From: a virus
Virus record (IMG/VR): IMGVR_UViG_3300009130_000130
Location: 1-24,658 of that record
DNA: 24,658 nt
Reading direction: 5' to 3' (one strand)
The position numbers were made by a program, and so were the translations under genes. Positions 1 to 8,489 of the stretch are shown here, in pieces (the stretch's first letter is position 1; every line of letters starts with the position of its first letter). The notes below the pieces were generated by a model. The model did not search any database. It saw only the letters and a program-made list of their open reading frames with translations, and had not been told where the DNA came from.

Positions 1-120
1 AATCTTTTTATACGGAGAACCAACACTATGAACAACAGAGTACAAAAGCCGATAATAGTAAATAAGATCCGATGACAAGTCGTTTTTGCCGCGCATCATA
101 TTTTTGTCAGTTGCTTTCAT
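1..120 (-). CDS. Partial CDS, first 40 codons of an unidentified tail/baseplate-region protein
   Basis: An open frame starts with ATG directly after the TAG stop of the large hub-like gene and stays open for 40 codons to the window edge. The start is supported by a strong purine-rich ribosome site (GGAGGAGGG) inside the last codons of the preceding gene. The protein begins MKATDKNMMRGKNDLSSDL and continues with an aromatic stretch (IYYYRLLYSVVHS). I do not recognise the family. Its position, translationally linked to the tail-tip genes, suggests another baseplate or tail-tip component, but that is inference from context only. The rest lies outside the window. Confidence 0.7.
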   Translation of the reverse strand, partial: MKATDKNMMRGKNDLSSDLIYYYRLLYSVVHSVGSPYKKI

Positions 121-3100
121 CTACCCTCCTCCCTCGCTACTTGGGTCATACCCGCTCGCCGGAAGTCCCGAATTGTTCAAGACCTGGCAGGCTGATGTAT
201 TGCGCGCCGGGGTTTCGGTACCATCGGCCTCTGTTGATTCTCCGCCCATGCCGCCTCGGAGCACCCACACTGCATTAACCCTAGTATCAAATATTCCACG
301 GGCGATTGTGTGCTGAACATTGATAACCATGTGATAACCGCCCAAACCCAGCGTCCAAGCCATTGAGCCCTCGTTGGCAGGGCTGCCTAAATTAAAACCC
401 AATCCCTGCGGATCTACGTAAATTGTCTGCCCCGGGAAGATTCTCGCATTACCATACATTTCAATATCTATCTTGTACGGCTCTCTCAATTGTGATAAGC
501 CGTCATAACCTTGACTGAAGTATCTCGCCTCTCTCAAGCCGGGCTGATCCGTCTTAGTAAACTTGATCCTTTTGACAAGACCCTTGTTGGTACCAATATG
601 AAAATGATATACACCCTTTTCCACATCTTCGCTGAAATTTCCATTCAGGTTTCTCGGGGTAGGATCTGCTGCGTATAAGAGCACGTAGTGAAACATGTCG
701 GCGGCGTCGATCTGTTCGTCCGACTTGTCAACTTCTAAAATAGGCGACTGGTCGCTAGACACATCATCTACGAACAAACGCTTATATAGGCCAGTATCGG
801 CGCCTGCGGGCGTATCAATTAGTTCCTGTATCTTATCAACGCCACCGTTGCCTTTGCCCACGAGATAGATGTTCTGAAAGTTGGCTTTTTGCCTTACGGC
901 GCCGGCGAAGCACTCATCTGAATTAAGCACTTTGTAAATCATATTTTTGATGACATCTTTGATGAAGTCCATAAGGTACCAAACAACTTCTTGCTTTTTT
1001 TGAATTCTGTTCATGAACCATTCCAAAAAATATGTAACCGCAATGGGCACGTCCGCTATATTAATCTGATACTTAACATCTGAGTTTTCAAAATCATTAA
1101 TTTCGAGGGCCCCTAACAATAAACGCATATTTTTAAATTTCTTTGGATCCGCCGTGTCTGATTTGGAAATATTCTTAAGCGCAACGTGAATTAGATCTCC
1201 TAGGAAAAAGTAAGGTACCTGAAATTCGCCGTCGACCTCTTCTGTATATACGTTTTCCAACAACTCATTTGTGCTTTGGCTTTCGGCACTGCCGTGGGCT
1301 GCTTGATCTGGAAAATTAAATTTAGACTCCAAATCTGCGACAACTCCATCCGCTGTCCTAAGTTGGTCGGCTGATGAGTTCCCCGAAACAGAAGGGTTGC
1401 CGCTGGCTCCTGTTTGAGCGTTAGCCCCGGAAGAGCCCGCGAAAGGATTTTGCATAAATTGCATCATTTCTACAATATCAATAGTCCGAATAAAGATGCT
1501 ATTTTCGTCTTCTAGACCCTTCAAGAGAGAAAGATGTGCTTGCTCCTTCTCTTCATGTATCTGATTAGTAAACCTTCTTTTTAACTCCTGCAAATCTGCA
1601 GTTCTACATCTTCCGTTCGGATCATTAATATCTGCCTGCATCTCACCTAACAAGCGTTTTCGTTCGGCCTGTTTTTCTAACAAATCATCTGTAATCAACA
1701 CATTGGCTTCCGGTGAAGTAAACGCCCCTTCGATGTAGGCCCGATATTCAATTTTCATCTCTACTGTGCCATCCTCTCTGATATCAAACCCGTGATCAAT
1801 TAATGTCAAAAACATTGTCATTTGAGAGTTCTTAACTGCCCGGATCTCGTCTTCTGTAAACCCAAGAGTGTTAATTTCTTCAGACGCGTCGTCCAAACCC
1901 CAACCAACTACCACTTTTGTTTGCTGATATATCACATCGGGTGCCTGTCTGTGGTCGCGGTTTCTTCGAATTGCCAAATCAGCATAGGTCCAATGATGAG
2001 TAAACTCGCCGTTTGGCCCTTGGAGGGTTACGGTCCTTTCCCTAACCAATTCCCCAAACGATTGACACTCCAATATCAAGGTCGCCTTAATATCTCTTCT
2101 AGAGGAAGCCGGATTTGAGCCCTGATAGACCCAATCAAAACTCTTTAAGCCGATGATGCCGCCGCGACCCTCTTCTCCGTTCATGATCTGATCTATCGAA
2201 TACTGGGTCATGTGTTGAAAGAATGGTATTTGGAAGTCTACCGGCGGATTCAAGTCTGATGTCTCGGGCGATGGCCCGGATGCGTTTGCCTCATGCAAAA
2301 CTTGATACAGTTTTATTGAAGGGGTCAAGTACGACAACTTGCTCGGTGGCATAAAATAATAAGCAGAATAGGCCGGGTCGAACATTAATTTTGAAACTGT
2401 TTGGCCCATCTCTCCGTGTACCATGTGTGCTGCCGGCCCGTCTGCGACACGATACTGAGTTTTTCCTTCCCTACTCCTTTGAACGTTCGCCTGAGCCATC
2501 GTCACAATATCCTTTATCATAAAACACTGTTCCATAGCTCGCATAGCTGCAGCATATGAGCCGGCCTCTCCACTTTCTTCCAATGCGGCCACTGCGGCCT
2601 GCTGATCAGCTCTATCGCTCAAGTTGGATGGCGTCATCGCGCCTTGGAGTCGCGCCAGTTCTTCCGCTTCTTCGGGGGTGAGATCGCCGTCTTCTTCCTT
2701 CTCCTGCAACTCCGCGAGGCGGTCCATACCCTCCTCTACGGCTTCATCGTCAAGATCCTCTAATTCTTCATATGCGGTAACGGCCTTCGAAATGTATTGC
2801 ATGCGCTGTGAGAGGAATCGAGAATCTGCGAATAGCTGATCCGAATATTCACGCATAGAGGGGGCGGTGGAAGAGCCTTGTACACCGCCGGATGTCATCG
2901 GAAGTTTGGCAGTATTAGATGACATTGCGCTGGCGCGGCCACTAGAGGTAATACTTCCACAGCGCGTCTTAGACCAGCTATATCTTTCGGACATCTTATA
3001 GTCGGGGTCATTCCCCCAAGTGTTTTTAAAGATATCATCTCCAGATTTGACGTTTGATAAAGGTAAAGCATCATCTCCAGAGGAAACATTATCGACGATC

Positions 3101-3450
3101 CAGTCAGAAAGATAATCTTTGTCGATATCGTCGAAATCTTCATACGACAGGCAGTAATTCTGAGTGCCGTCAATACATCCGGCGAGATCTTTGAACACAG
3201 ATCCTAGGCGTTGTGATTCGGCCTTATATTCGTATAGTCCATCGGGCATATCGCCTTCGCCTGAAAAGTCTCTGTCATAAGACAAACTCTTGACGATGGC
3301 CTCTCCAGAGATAATATCTAAGTCTTCTGCCGAGAATTTATTCGCATCATCAAAATAGATAGTTGCGCCTTCGATCTCAAAACTATTGACAAGATCGAGT
3401 ACGTCGGAACTCCAGTTCGCTGGTACTTTCGCTGTATAACCCCGCGACAT
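121..3450 (-). CDS. Very large tail-tip protein, probable baseplate hub-like
   Basis: A 1109-residue protein starts at an ATG that overlaps the stop of the LysM gene by one base (TAATG), so it is probably translationally coupled to it. It has no signal peptide. Residues about 227-270 are a very acidic Glu/Asp helix and residues about 590-650 look like a charged coiled coil. Residues about 800-845 are rich in aromatic and hydrophobic residues. The C-terminal part (about 960-1070) is beta-rich, with IEMYGNARIFPGQTIYVDP near 997-1015 and then a segment typical of hub or late-control proteins that ends the compact part of the chain. The last ~40 residues are Gly/Ser/Glu-rich and look disordered. 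I infer a hub from this C-terminal look and from gene order: tape measure, initiator-like, LysM, then this gene, as in P2 T-U-X-D. It is about three times the length of P2 gpD or T4 gp27. No lysozyme or peptidase motif was recognised. It could instead be a baseplate wedge protein. Confidence 0.55.
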   Translation of the reverse strand: MSRGYTAKVPANWSSDVLDLVNSFEIEGATIYFDDANKFSAEDLDIISGEAIVKSLSYDRDFSGEGDMPDGLYEYKAESQRLGSVFKDLAGCIDGTQNYCLSYEDFDDIDKDYLSDWIVDNVSSGDDALPLSNVKSGDDIFKNTWGNDPDYKMSERYSWSKTRCGSITSSGRASAMSSNTAKLPMTSGGVQGSSTAPSMREYSDQLFADSRFLSQRMQYISKAVTAYEELEDLDDEAVEEGMDRLAELQEKEEDGDLTPEEAEELARLQGAMTPSNLSDRADQQAAVAALEESGEAGSYAAAMRAMEQCFMIKDIVTMAQANVQRSREGKTQYRVADGPAAHMVHGEMGQTVSKLMFDPAYSAYYFMPPSKLSYLTPSIKLYQVLHEANASGPSPETSDLNPPVDFQIPFFQHMTQYSIDQIMNGEEGRGGIIGLKSFDWVYQGSNPASSRRDIKATLILECQSFGELVRERTVTLQGPNGEFTHHWTYADLAIRRNRDHRQAPDVIYQQTKVVVGWGLDDASEEINTLGFTEDEIRAVKNSQMTMFLTLIDHGFDIREDGTVEMKIEYRAYIEGAFTSPEANVLITDDLLEKQAERKRLLGEMQADINDPNGRCRTADLQELKRRFTNQIHEEKEQAHLSLLKGLEDENSIFIRTIDIVEMMQFMQNPFAGSSGANAQTGASGNPSVSGNSSADQLRTADGVVADLESKFNFPDQAAHGSAESQSTNELLENVYTEEVDGEFQVPYFFLGDLIHVALKNISKSDTADPKKFKNMRLLLGALEINDFENSDVKYQINIADVPIAVTYFLEWFMNRIQKKQEVVWYLMDFIKDVIKNMIYKVLNSDECFAGAVRQKANFQNIYLVGKGNGGVDKIQELIDTPAGADTGLYKRLFVDDVSSDQSPILEVDKSDEQIDAADMFHYVLLYAADPTPRNLNGNFSEDVEKGVYHFHIGTNKGLVKRIKFTKTDQPGLREARYFSQGYDGLSQLREPYKIDIEMYGNARIFPGQTIYVDPQGLGFNLGSPANEGSMAWTLGLGGYHMVINVQHTIARGIFDTRVNAVWVLRGGMGGESTEADGTETPARNTSACQVLNNSGLPASGYDPSSEGGG

Positions 3451-3800
3451 TAATAACCACCGCCGTTCCTCTTAAGGATATTTAATACCACATTAATCGG
3501 GCCGGGGATTCGAACTGCATCGCCCAAGTTTAAGTGCCCCTCAGTGGGCTTAAGGTTCCAGTGGGCTATGACCCACCAATATTTAGAATCTCCGTAATGC
3601 TTGTGGGCTAGCTTATAATAGCGATCTCCCACTGACCAAACATGTAGTTCTTGCGTGTACTTGCTTCTTTCCTCAACCGTTGGGTGAGAGAGGACGGGTG
3701 TCGTATAATGCTTAATATGCTTGACGCCGCGCTTATCAAGAAGCTCTTTGTGCATCTTCTCTTTCGTTGTTTTTCTTCGTCTACCAAAATATCTACTCAT
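3450..3800 (-). CDS. LysM-domain tail/baseplate protein (P2 gpX / T4 gp53-like)
   Basis: A 116-residue basic protein. Residues 1-30 are very rich in Lys and Arg. A single LysM-like domain covers about residues 53-101: it starts ELHVWSVGDRYYKLAHKHYG, continues with the Trp-rich helix DSKYWWVIAHWN, and ends in the usual beta turn LNLGDAVRIPGP. Small LysM proteins of this kind are common in contractile tails (P2 gpX, T4 gp53) and bind other baseplate or tube-end proteins, not necessarily peptidoglycan. The start codon overlaps the upstream stop in an ATGA arrangement and the stop overlaps the downstream ATG, so all three genes are probably translated together. The domain call is strong; the exact T4 or P2 counterpart is inference. 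Confidence 0.8.
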   Translation of the reverse strand: MSRYFGRRRKTTKEKMHKELLDKRGVKHIKHYTTPVLSHPTVEERSKYTQELHVWSVGDRYYKLAHKHYGDSKYWWVIAHWNLKPTEGHLNLGDAVRIPGPINVVLNILKRNGGGY

Positions 3801-4660
3801 GATACCCGCTCCAGCGACGAGGCGTCCATAGTTGGCAGTTCATCAGATGGTGCTGCAGCGGGATCCTCCGGTTCTTCTACGCCGTAACGATCTTCGATGC
3901 CCGACAATTCAGCGGCGCCGGCTCCCCAAGCATTATATGGGAAAGCAACTGCATTTCCTTCACCCAGCCATGTTTTATTGCTATTATCCCAACCTAGCGT
4001 ATGCTGGTGAATGACTTTCAGGGTTGTGCTCAGTGTTAATGTTTTAGGGGTTGAAATGCCAGTCGCGTCAATTACGCCTTCTTCCAGATCTGTTGATATG
4101 TTTAAGCCATCTAGAGCACACAGAAGACCGCCCGTTTTTGCGTTAACATCAGACATCCCCGTTGCCGCGTCGACGGCGGCACCCTTACTGTCCAAGATCA
4201 AGTTCGCAAAACGCACCTTAACTAAGGGTGCTTTGGCCATTGTTCCAACTTTTAAGGTTTCTGCGCCCGGGCCAAAAGTAAACTCCTGCATCTTAAATGC
4301 TGGGTACAAAAATTGCGCCAACAAAGACACTCTGGCTAGATTTTCTTGTGCTTCGTGAGCAGTGGAAGATGCGCATTCCCATGCAAGCGAGATTTCACGC
4401 GATGTTCCCTCAAAAGTATGAATCGGGTCGTTTCTTCCATACACGTTTTCGGTGTTATAGTTGGAACTAAATTTGTCTGACCATTCAGTGATATAAGCCT
4501 TGAACGTAACACTTCTGTCTGAAGGCAAATGATAAAATTCAATATAAAGCTGGTTTAGGTTAGCATACGTGTCTGATGCATCTCGACCTGCTTTTGATTT
4601 TGAATCAAACAGCGAAGTACGCTCTCTGTTCAAGTCATTTAATTCATCTAAAAAGCCCAT
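3797..4660 (-). CDS. Tail tube initiator / baseplate tube-cap-like structural protein
   Basis: A 287-residue protein directly downstream of the tape measure (13-nt gap). Residues about 35-125 show the most recognisable part: a segment around the words FYHLPSDRSVTFKAYI and YGRNDPIHTFEGTSR, then a helix rich in Ala and Glu (AHEAQENLARVSLLAQFLYP). I associate this pattern of an edge-strand domain followed by 'eenL..v..L..fLYP' with phage proteins that cap the tail tube at the baseplate. The C-terminal third is Asp/Glu/Pro-rich and probably flexible. The place between tape measure and LysM gene matches P2 gpU in order. I am confident it is a virion tail protein, less so of its precise role (gp48/gp54-like cap or initiator). 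Confidence 0.6.
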   Translation of the reverse strand: MGFLDELNDLNRERTSLFDSKSKAGRDASDTYANLNQLYIEFYHLPSDRSVTFKAYITEWSDKFSSNYNTENVYGRNDPIHTFEGTSREISLAWECASSTAHEAQENLARVSLLAQFLYPAFKMQEFTFGPGAETLKVGTMAKAPLVKVRFANLILDSKGAAVDAATGMSDVNAKTGGLLCALDGLNISTDLEEGVIDATGISTPKTLTLSTTLKVIHQHTLGWDNSNKTWLGEGNAVAFPYNAWGAGAAELSGIEDRYGVEEPEDPAAAPSDELPTMDASSLERVS

Positions 4661-4673
4661 TTTCTTGCCTCCT

Positions 4674-7600
4674 TTAAGCGCTTGCCGGGTTCAGTTTGGC
4701 AACCATAATCTCTTCTGTGTGTCTTGCTAGTACTCTCTTATCTAGTTCCAAAGTAATATTTACTTGAACCGGCTGGGGACTTTCTTGCTGTCCACCTCCG
4801 ACTGCTTTGGTCACCTTTTCTGTTACACCCGCGACCGCTGAAGCGCCGGGCACCCCCATGGCGCCTGCGATCTTTGCAGTCATGTTCGCTACTTGTGCTA
4901 GCGTCTCAACAAATTTCTTGGTCTTCTCAGCGGGCGTTACGCTCGTGCCGGCCGGCATGTTTACCATTTCTGGACCCTTCTCACCGACCATGGCCATTCC
5001 GCCAGCAAAGGCTTCTGTGCCCTTGGCCAACTTGGGTATTCTTCCCATATTCGGAGGACCAATCTGGAACTTCGAAGGGCCCGGGAGAATCTTGGGCACC
5101 CTAATCTTAAGAGTAAAGACACCTTCAATAAAACCGATAAACTTGTTGATAATTCCAATAAGTGCGTTGAACGGCCACTTAAAGACGTTTGCGATAGTTT
5201 TGCCCACCGATGCAATTGACATAAACACAGCTTTGATAGTATCAATCTTTGACGTAAAGAATCCAGTGATCCCATCCCAAATAGAAGTTACAAGATCATA
5301 GGCCTTTTGGAATGGCCATGTTAGCGCGTTGAAAATCGCTTTCGCACCAATAATGAAGCCGGCTTTAATCTTGTCCCAGAACTGCCAAAGCAAGAAAAGA
5401 GGAACAAGGGGGGCTGCGAAAATGTAAAGTAATATTCCGCCCACAATCTTTGCCCATGTCGCACCTTCCTTAAGCCCATCCCATACCTTCTTAAGACCCA
5501 AGAATAATCCAATAACCAGTGGGACCAGAAGTATAAGACCTCCAGTAGCAGCAACCAATGCGGCTCCAGCAGCGATTCCTAGTGCGATAACAATGCCCTT
5601 CGCAATGCCGCCCTGTTCCCACATTTTCTTCAAGCCGTATGCAATGGCGATAATCAGTGGAATAATCAAAATCAGACCACCGGTCGCTGTAATAAGTGCA
5701 GTATTCAATCCCCACGTTGCTACGGTGGCGCCAAGAGTTGCAACAGTACCTGCACCGGTGGCAATAGCCCAAACTCCCTGAATGACGGCCCATGCGGCTG
5801 TACCCGCGACCGCTACACCCCGGGCAATGTTCTGGCCGATTATGGCGAGTCGACCCCTAATGGTAGCGGCTGTGCTGAGATTCTGGGCTCCGGTGTTGGC
5901 CGCTGTTGCAGCCGTACTAGCGCCGGTGGTGGCGGCCCGAATGCGATCTATAGCCGCTTTGGCTTCATCGGCTTTGATCATAAGCCAAATTTGAGCAGTT
6001 TCTAGCTTGTCAACGGCCCATGCTTTAAGCTGAGCGATCATTCGGAATTCGGTTGCAGCCGTGGCCATGGCCGTCTTAATCTGAACTGCCCACATTAGCC
6101 CCTTGAGCATCAAAAGTGCTGGGAACAGCACCGGGCCAGCAATGGCGACGAACTTCATAATCGGAACCATGAATTTGTTAAGGCCATCCATCACGTCCAT
6201 TATAGCACGGGCCAGTTCAGCCATTGTGTTTGCGAGCTTTTCCTGAAGTGATTGATTAATTTTGGCATTTTCGGCCAACTGTTCTTCTGTTAAAGCATGC
6301 TCTTCAGTAGACGTGTTTAGGGTGTCCATATCGCCAGACATGGCCTTGGCTAGCTCTCCGACATCTTGGAACCCGGAAGCTTCCGCAATTGCGATCTTCT
6401 CATAATAGCTCATTTCCTCAAAAGCCTTGCCTGAATCATGAATAGCGTCTGTAATCATTTTCATTCGCTCTGCAGGGTCTTCTGTGGCCATCAGGTCCAT
6501 AGCGTTGATATAATCGCCACCCAACATTGCGTTCAGAGAGCCAACCTGCTCTGCGGCGCCCTCAAAGGTGTCAAATCGCTGTGTATAGTCGAGGATCCGG
6601 TCCATTTCGATACCGGTGGCCTTAGCTGCCTTGGCAACGTTCTTAAAGGCCTTAGTGGCGTTAATTGAGAATTTCGCCATAATTGGGCCGGCGTTCTTGA
6701 AGCCAGCAGCCATTGTTTCGGGAGCAACGCCCAATTCAGTTGCAAATCTGGCAATATCGGTCTGAGTGTCGCGAGATTCAATCGCTGTCATGCCCAACAT
6801 CTTTGTCGATACCTCTAAGCCGCCTGCAAACGCTTCATTGCTAACACCCATTCTTTCTAGGAGCGCACCAGTGTTCGCTAATTCAGAACGGGTCGCCTTA
6901 TTATATCGTGTGAACGTGCTCATTTCGGTGTAGAGCGTATTAACTGAGCTAGCTGCATCTTCAGCAGAAACACCGTTGATCCGGTTCGCCAAATATACCT
7001 CTCTAATAGATTCAGAATACTCGTGGTTGCCGCCAGTCATCCGGCGCATCTGCGCTTCGAGGTTATCAAGAGACACCATTTGTTTAATTGCTGCCATGGC
7101 GAGGCCCATGATTGCGTCTGAAACATGCGAAGAAGCCGACGAAAGAAGCATGGTCTTTGTGGTGTTGTCCATGAGGCGCTTCCCAACGGCTTGCAAAACC
7201 GGAACTAAGCCTCCAGCTTCACCGACAGCATTAGCAAACTTATCGTCTAGGCGCATTTTGTCGGTAATGCCGGCGATGCCGAGCATACCTTTAGCAACAT
7301 CATCTGCAGCACTGGCTGCAGCATTCATTTGCTGAACTTCACCCTTAAGAAGCCGTACAGACTCGCGCTGGGCTTCTAGTTTAATCTCATAATTCTTGCG
7401 GGCCTCTTCTGAGATCGTCCCTTCTTGGATCATTACCTCAAGCTTGCTCTCTTCGGCTGCCAGAAGGTTATTAATGCTGTCCAATTCTGCCTGCAAGGCT
7501 TCGGCTCGATATGCGGCGCGACGATCCTGCACAGTAGTAATTTCGCCTATTCTAGTCAACGACAGTATTGTATTTTCTAGAATATCATTTTTCTTCTTGA

Positions 7601-7760
7601 GGCTCTTGGCGATTTCCTCAAACGAATCCCCCAGACTCTCAGTGAGTTGGCCCGACTTTTTTAACTCTCGATTAAAACCAGCCGTATTGCGCTCGACCTG
7701 CTTAGTAAGCTGCTCAATCGCTCTGGTTAATTTTTCATTGGTTTTTGGATCGTCTGCCAT
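4674..7760 (-). CDS. Tail tape measure protein
   Basis: A 1028-residue protein that sets tail length and is usually ejected with the DNA. The N-terminal ~160 residues are charged and coiled-coil-like. Residues about 170-560 are mostly helical. From about 560 to 800 the protein is extremely hydrophobic, with several stretches long enough to cross a membrane. Two copies of an ATGGLIL..P..I....GLKK.W unit lie at about residues 695-725 and 735-765. Near residue 925 is the Gly-rich signature MAMVGEKGPEMVNMPAG, which is frequent at the C-terminal end of tape measure proteins. The gene is the second in its apparent operon, 13 nt downstream of the 113-aa gene and 13 nt upstream of the initiator-like gene. 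It starts at ATG. Size, composition, motif and position all agree. Confidence 0.93.
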   Translation of the reverse strand: MADDPKTNEKLTRAIEQLTKQVERNTAGFNRELKKSGQLTESLGDSFEEIAKSLKKKNDILENTILSLTRIGEITTVQDRRAAYRAEALQAELDSINNLLAAEESKLEVMIQEGTISEEARKNYEIKLEAQRESVRLLKGEVQQMNAAASAADDVAKGMLGIAGITDKMRLDDKFANAVGEAGGLVPVLQAVGKRLMDNTTKTMLLSSASSHVSDAIMGLAMAAIKQMVSLDNLEAQMRRMTGGNHEYSESIREVYLANRINGVSAEDAASSVNTLYTEMSTFTRYNKATRSELANTGALLERMGVSNEAFAGGLEVSTKMLGMTAIESRDTQTDIARFATELGVAPETMAAGFKNAGPIMAKFSINATKAFKNVAKAAKATGIEMDRILDYTQRFDTFEGAAEQVGSLNAMLGGDYINAMDLMATEDPAERMKMITDAIHDSGKAFEEMSYYEKIAIAEASGFQDVGELAKAMSGDMDTLNTSTEEHALTEEQLAENAKINQSLQEKLANTMAELARAIMDVMDGLNKFMVPIMKFVAIAGPVLFPALLMLKGLMWAVQIKTAMATAATEFRMIAQLKAWAVDKLETAQIWLMIKADEAKAAIDRIRAATTGASTAATAANTGAQNLSTAATIRGRLAIIGQNIARGVAVAGTAAWAVIQGVWAIATGAGTVATLGATVATWGLNTALITATGGLILIIPLIIAIAYGLKKMWEQGGIAKGIVIALGIAAGAALVAATGGLILLVPLVIGLFLGLKKVWDGLKEGATWAKIVGGILLYIFAAPLVPLFLLWQFWDKIKAGFIIGAKAIFNALTWPFQKAYDLVTSIWDGITGFFTSKIDTIKAVFMSIASVGKTIANVFKWPFNALIGIINKFIGFIEGVFTLKIRVPKILPGPSKFQIGPPNMGRIPKLAKGTEAFAGGMAMVGEKGPEMVNMPAGTSVTPAEKTKKFVETLAQVANMTAKIAGAMGVPGASAVAGVTEKVTKAVGGGQQESPQPVQVNITLELDKRVLARHTEEIMVAKLNPASA

Positions 7761-7773
7761 CAGCTAAGTTCCC

Positions 7774-8115
7774 CTAAACTTCAAAAGGCCACTTAACACC
7801 CGTTTTCCGCTCGAAATTTTTTACACTACTTTTTAGTTTGGCCTTGTTTCTATAAGAGCGGGGATCGTCTAGGCCATAATCTCGCAACATAGCTAAATAA
7901 TTGGTTTCTGACTTAATGGCTTTGGCGAAAGCGTCAACCTCAACAGGTCGGCCGCGAACAGATAGATTGGGAGCAGAGCCCCCAAAAATTCTCTTAAGAA
8001 TACTCTTGACCATGAAGCCAAAAGACTCCAAAAACCCCTCTTTCAATTCCGGGTTTCTCATGTGTCCGAAATCTATTACAATTTCGCTAAGTTTGTCTTC
8101 GCTCAAGCTTGACAT
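7774..8115 (-). CDS. Small tail-module protein of unknown function
   Basis: A 113-residue soluble protein without membrane segments or Cys. It begins MSSLSEDKLSEIVIDFGHMR, has a central basic helix (MVKSILKRIFGG), and ends with a Lys/Arg-rich segment followed by TGVKWPFEV. I recall similar short proteins beside tape measure genes in marine T4-like phages, but I cannot name a function. It is the first gene of the tape-measure operon: a strong terminator and an ACTAATTATA promoter-like motif lie just upstream, with AAGGGGAT as a possible ribosome site. Its place between the assembly-chaperone pair and the tape measure suggests a role in tail assembly or the virion, which is inference from context. 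Confidence 0.75.
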   Translation of the reverse strand: MSSLSEDKLSEIVIDFGHMRNPELKEGFLESFGFMVKSILKRIFGGSAPNLSVRGRPVEVDAFAKAIKSETNYLAMLRDYGLDDPRSYRNKAKLKSSVKNFERKTGVKWPFEV

Positions 8116-8139
8116 AGGCTATAAATCCCCTTTTGCATT

Positions 8140-8149
8140 TATAATTAGT
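8140..8149 (-). promoter_or_regulatory. Candidate late promoter element (ACTAATTATA) of the tape-measure operon
   Basis: The coding strand reads ACTAATTATA about 24 nt before the ATG of the 113-aa gene and only 5 nt past the U-run of a strong terminator. It is one of about ten related motifs in the window's gaps. A fresh promoter is needed here if the terminator is efficient. Confidence 0.5.
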
Positions 8150-8154
8150 AATTT

Positions 8155-8190
8155 AAAAAAATAAAGCCGGGAGTGTTTGCTCCCGGCTTT
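8155..8190 (-). terminator. Strong intrinsic terminator after the gp26-like gene pair
   Basis: On the coding strand an 11-bp perfect stem (AAAGCCGGGAG / CTCCCGGCTTT) encloses a 6-nt loop and is followed by A and seven T. This is a textbook factor-independent terminator. It lies 53 nt beyond the stop of the short overlapping ORF and separates the gp26-like pair from the tape-measure operon. Confidence 0.9.
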
Positions 8191-8243
8191 GATGGTTGTT
8201 GAAATACTAGTAGTGGGTGTGAGGGTAGGTGTGAGAGAGAGAC

Positions 8244-8489
8244 CTATTTTTTGTAAGCGTCTTTCATAGCTTTATGCTCGGCCTCTAACTGCTGTACTAG
8301 TCTTTCAACAAACCATTTTCGAAGTCCTACTGGCAAGTTATATGCTTCCGTGAAGCTCCATCCGCCCTTGTATTTAAGGAAGAAGAATTGCTCATACACG
8401 TCTGCCATATATTCATTACTGAGGCCAAAAAAAGTCCGCTGTAAACGGAACCTCCATGTCTGATGCGTATCCGCAAGAGTTACAGTCAT
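8244..8489 (-). CDS. Overlapping +1-frame ORF, probable frameshift extension of the gp26-like protein (P2 E'-like position)
   Basis: An open frame of 81 codons overlaps the last 74 nt of the gp26-like gene in the +1 frame. Its first ~20 codons are the out-of-frame reading of the zinc-ribbon end and do not look like real protein. The compact part starts around MADVYEQFFFLKYKGGW (internal ATG at 8408; 54 aa from there). It ends with a basic amphipathic helix rich in Glu and Lys. Neither the ATG at 8489 nor the one at 8408 has a convincing ribosome site. The two frames meet at a run of seven U (8427-8433), where a +1 slip would join residue 292 of the upstream protein to 60 residues of this frame. 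By position, just before the tape-measure operon, this resembles the frameshifted tail-assembly chaperones of many phages. Separate translation from 8408 remains possible. Confidence 0.7.
   Translation of the reverse strand: MTVTLADTHQTWRFRLQRTFFGLSNEYMADVYEQFFFLKYKGGWSFTEAYNLPVGLRKWFVERLVQQLEAEHKAMKDAYKK

Noticed and set aside
121-3450. Lysozyme or peptidase domain in the large hub-like protein
   Set aside because: No recognisable catalytic motif was found by eye, and the LysM protein next to it is not evidence for an enzyme here.
8409-8489. Independent start of the overlapping ORF at ATG 8489
   Set aside because: The first ~20 codons only re-read the zinc-ribbon end of the gp26-like gene in another frame and there is no good ribosome site.
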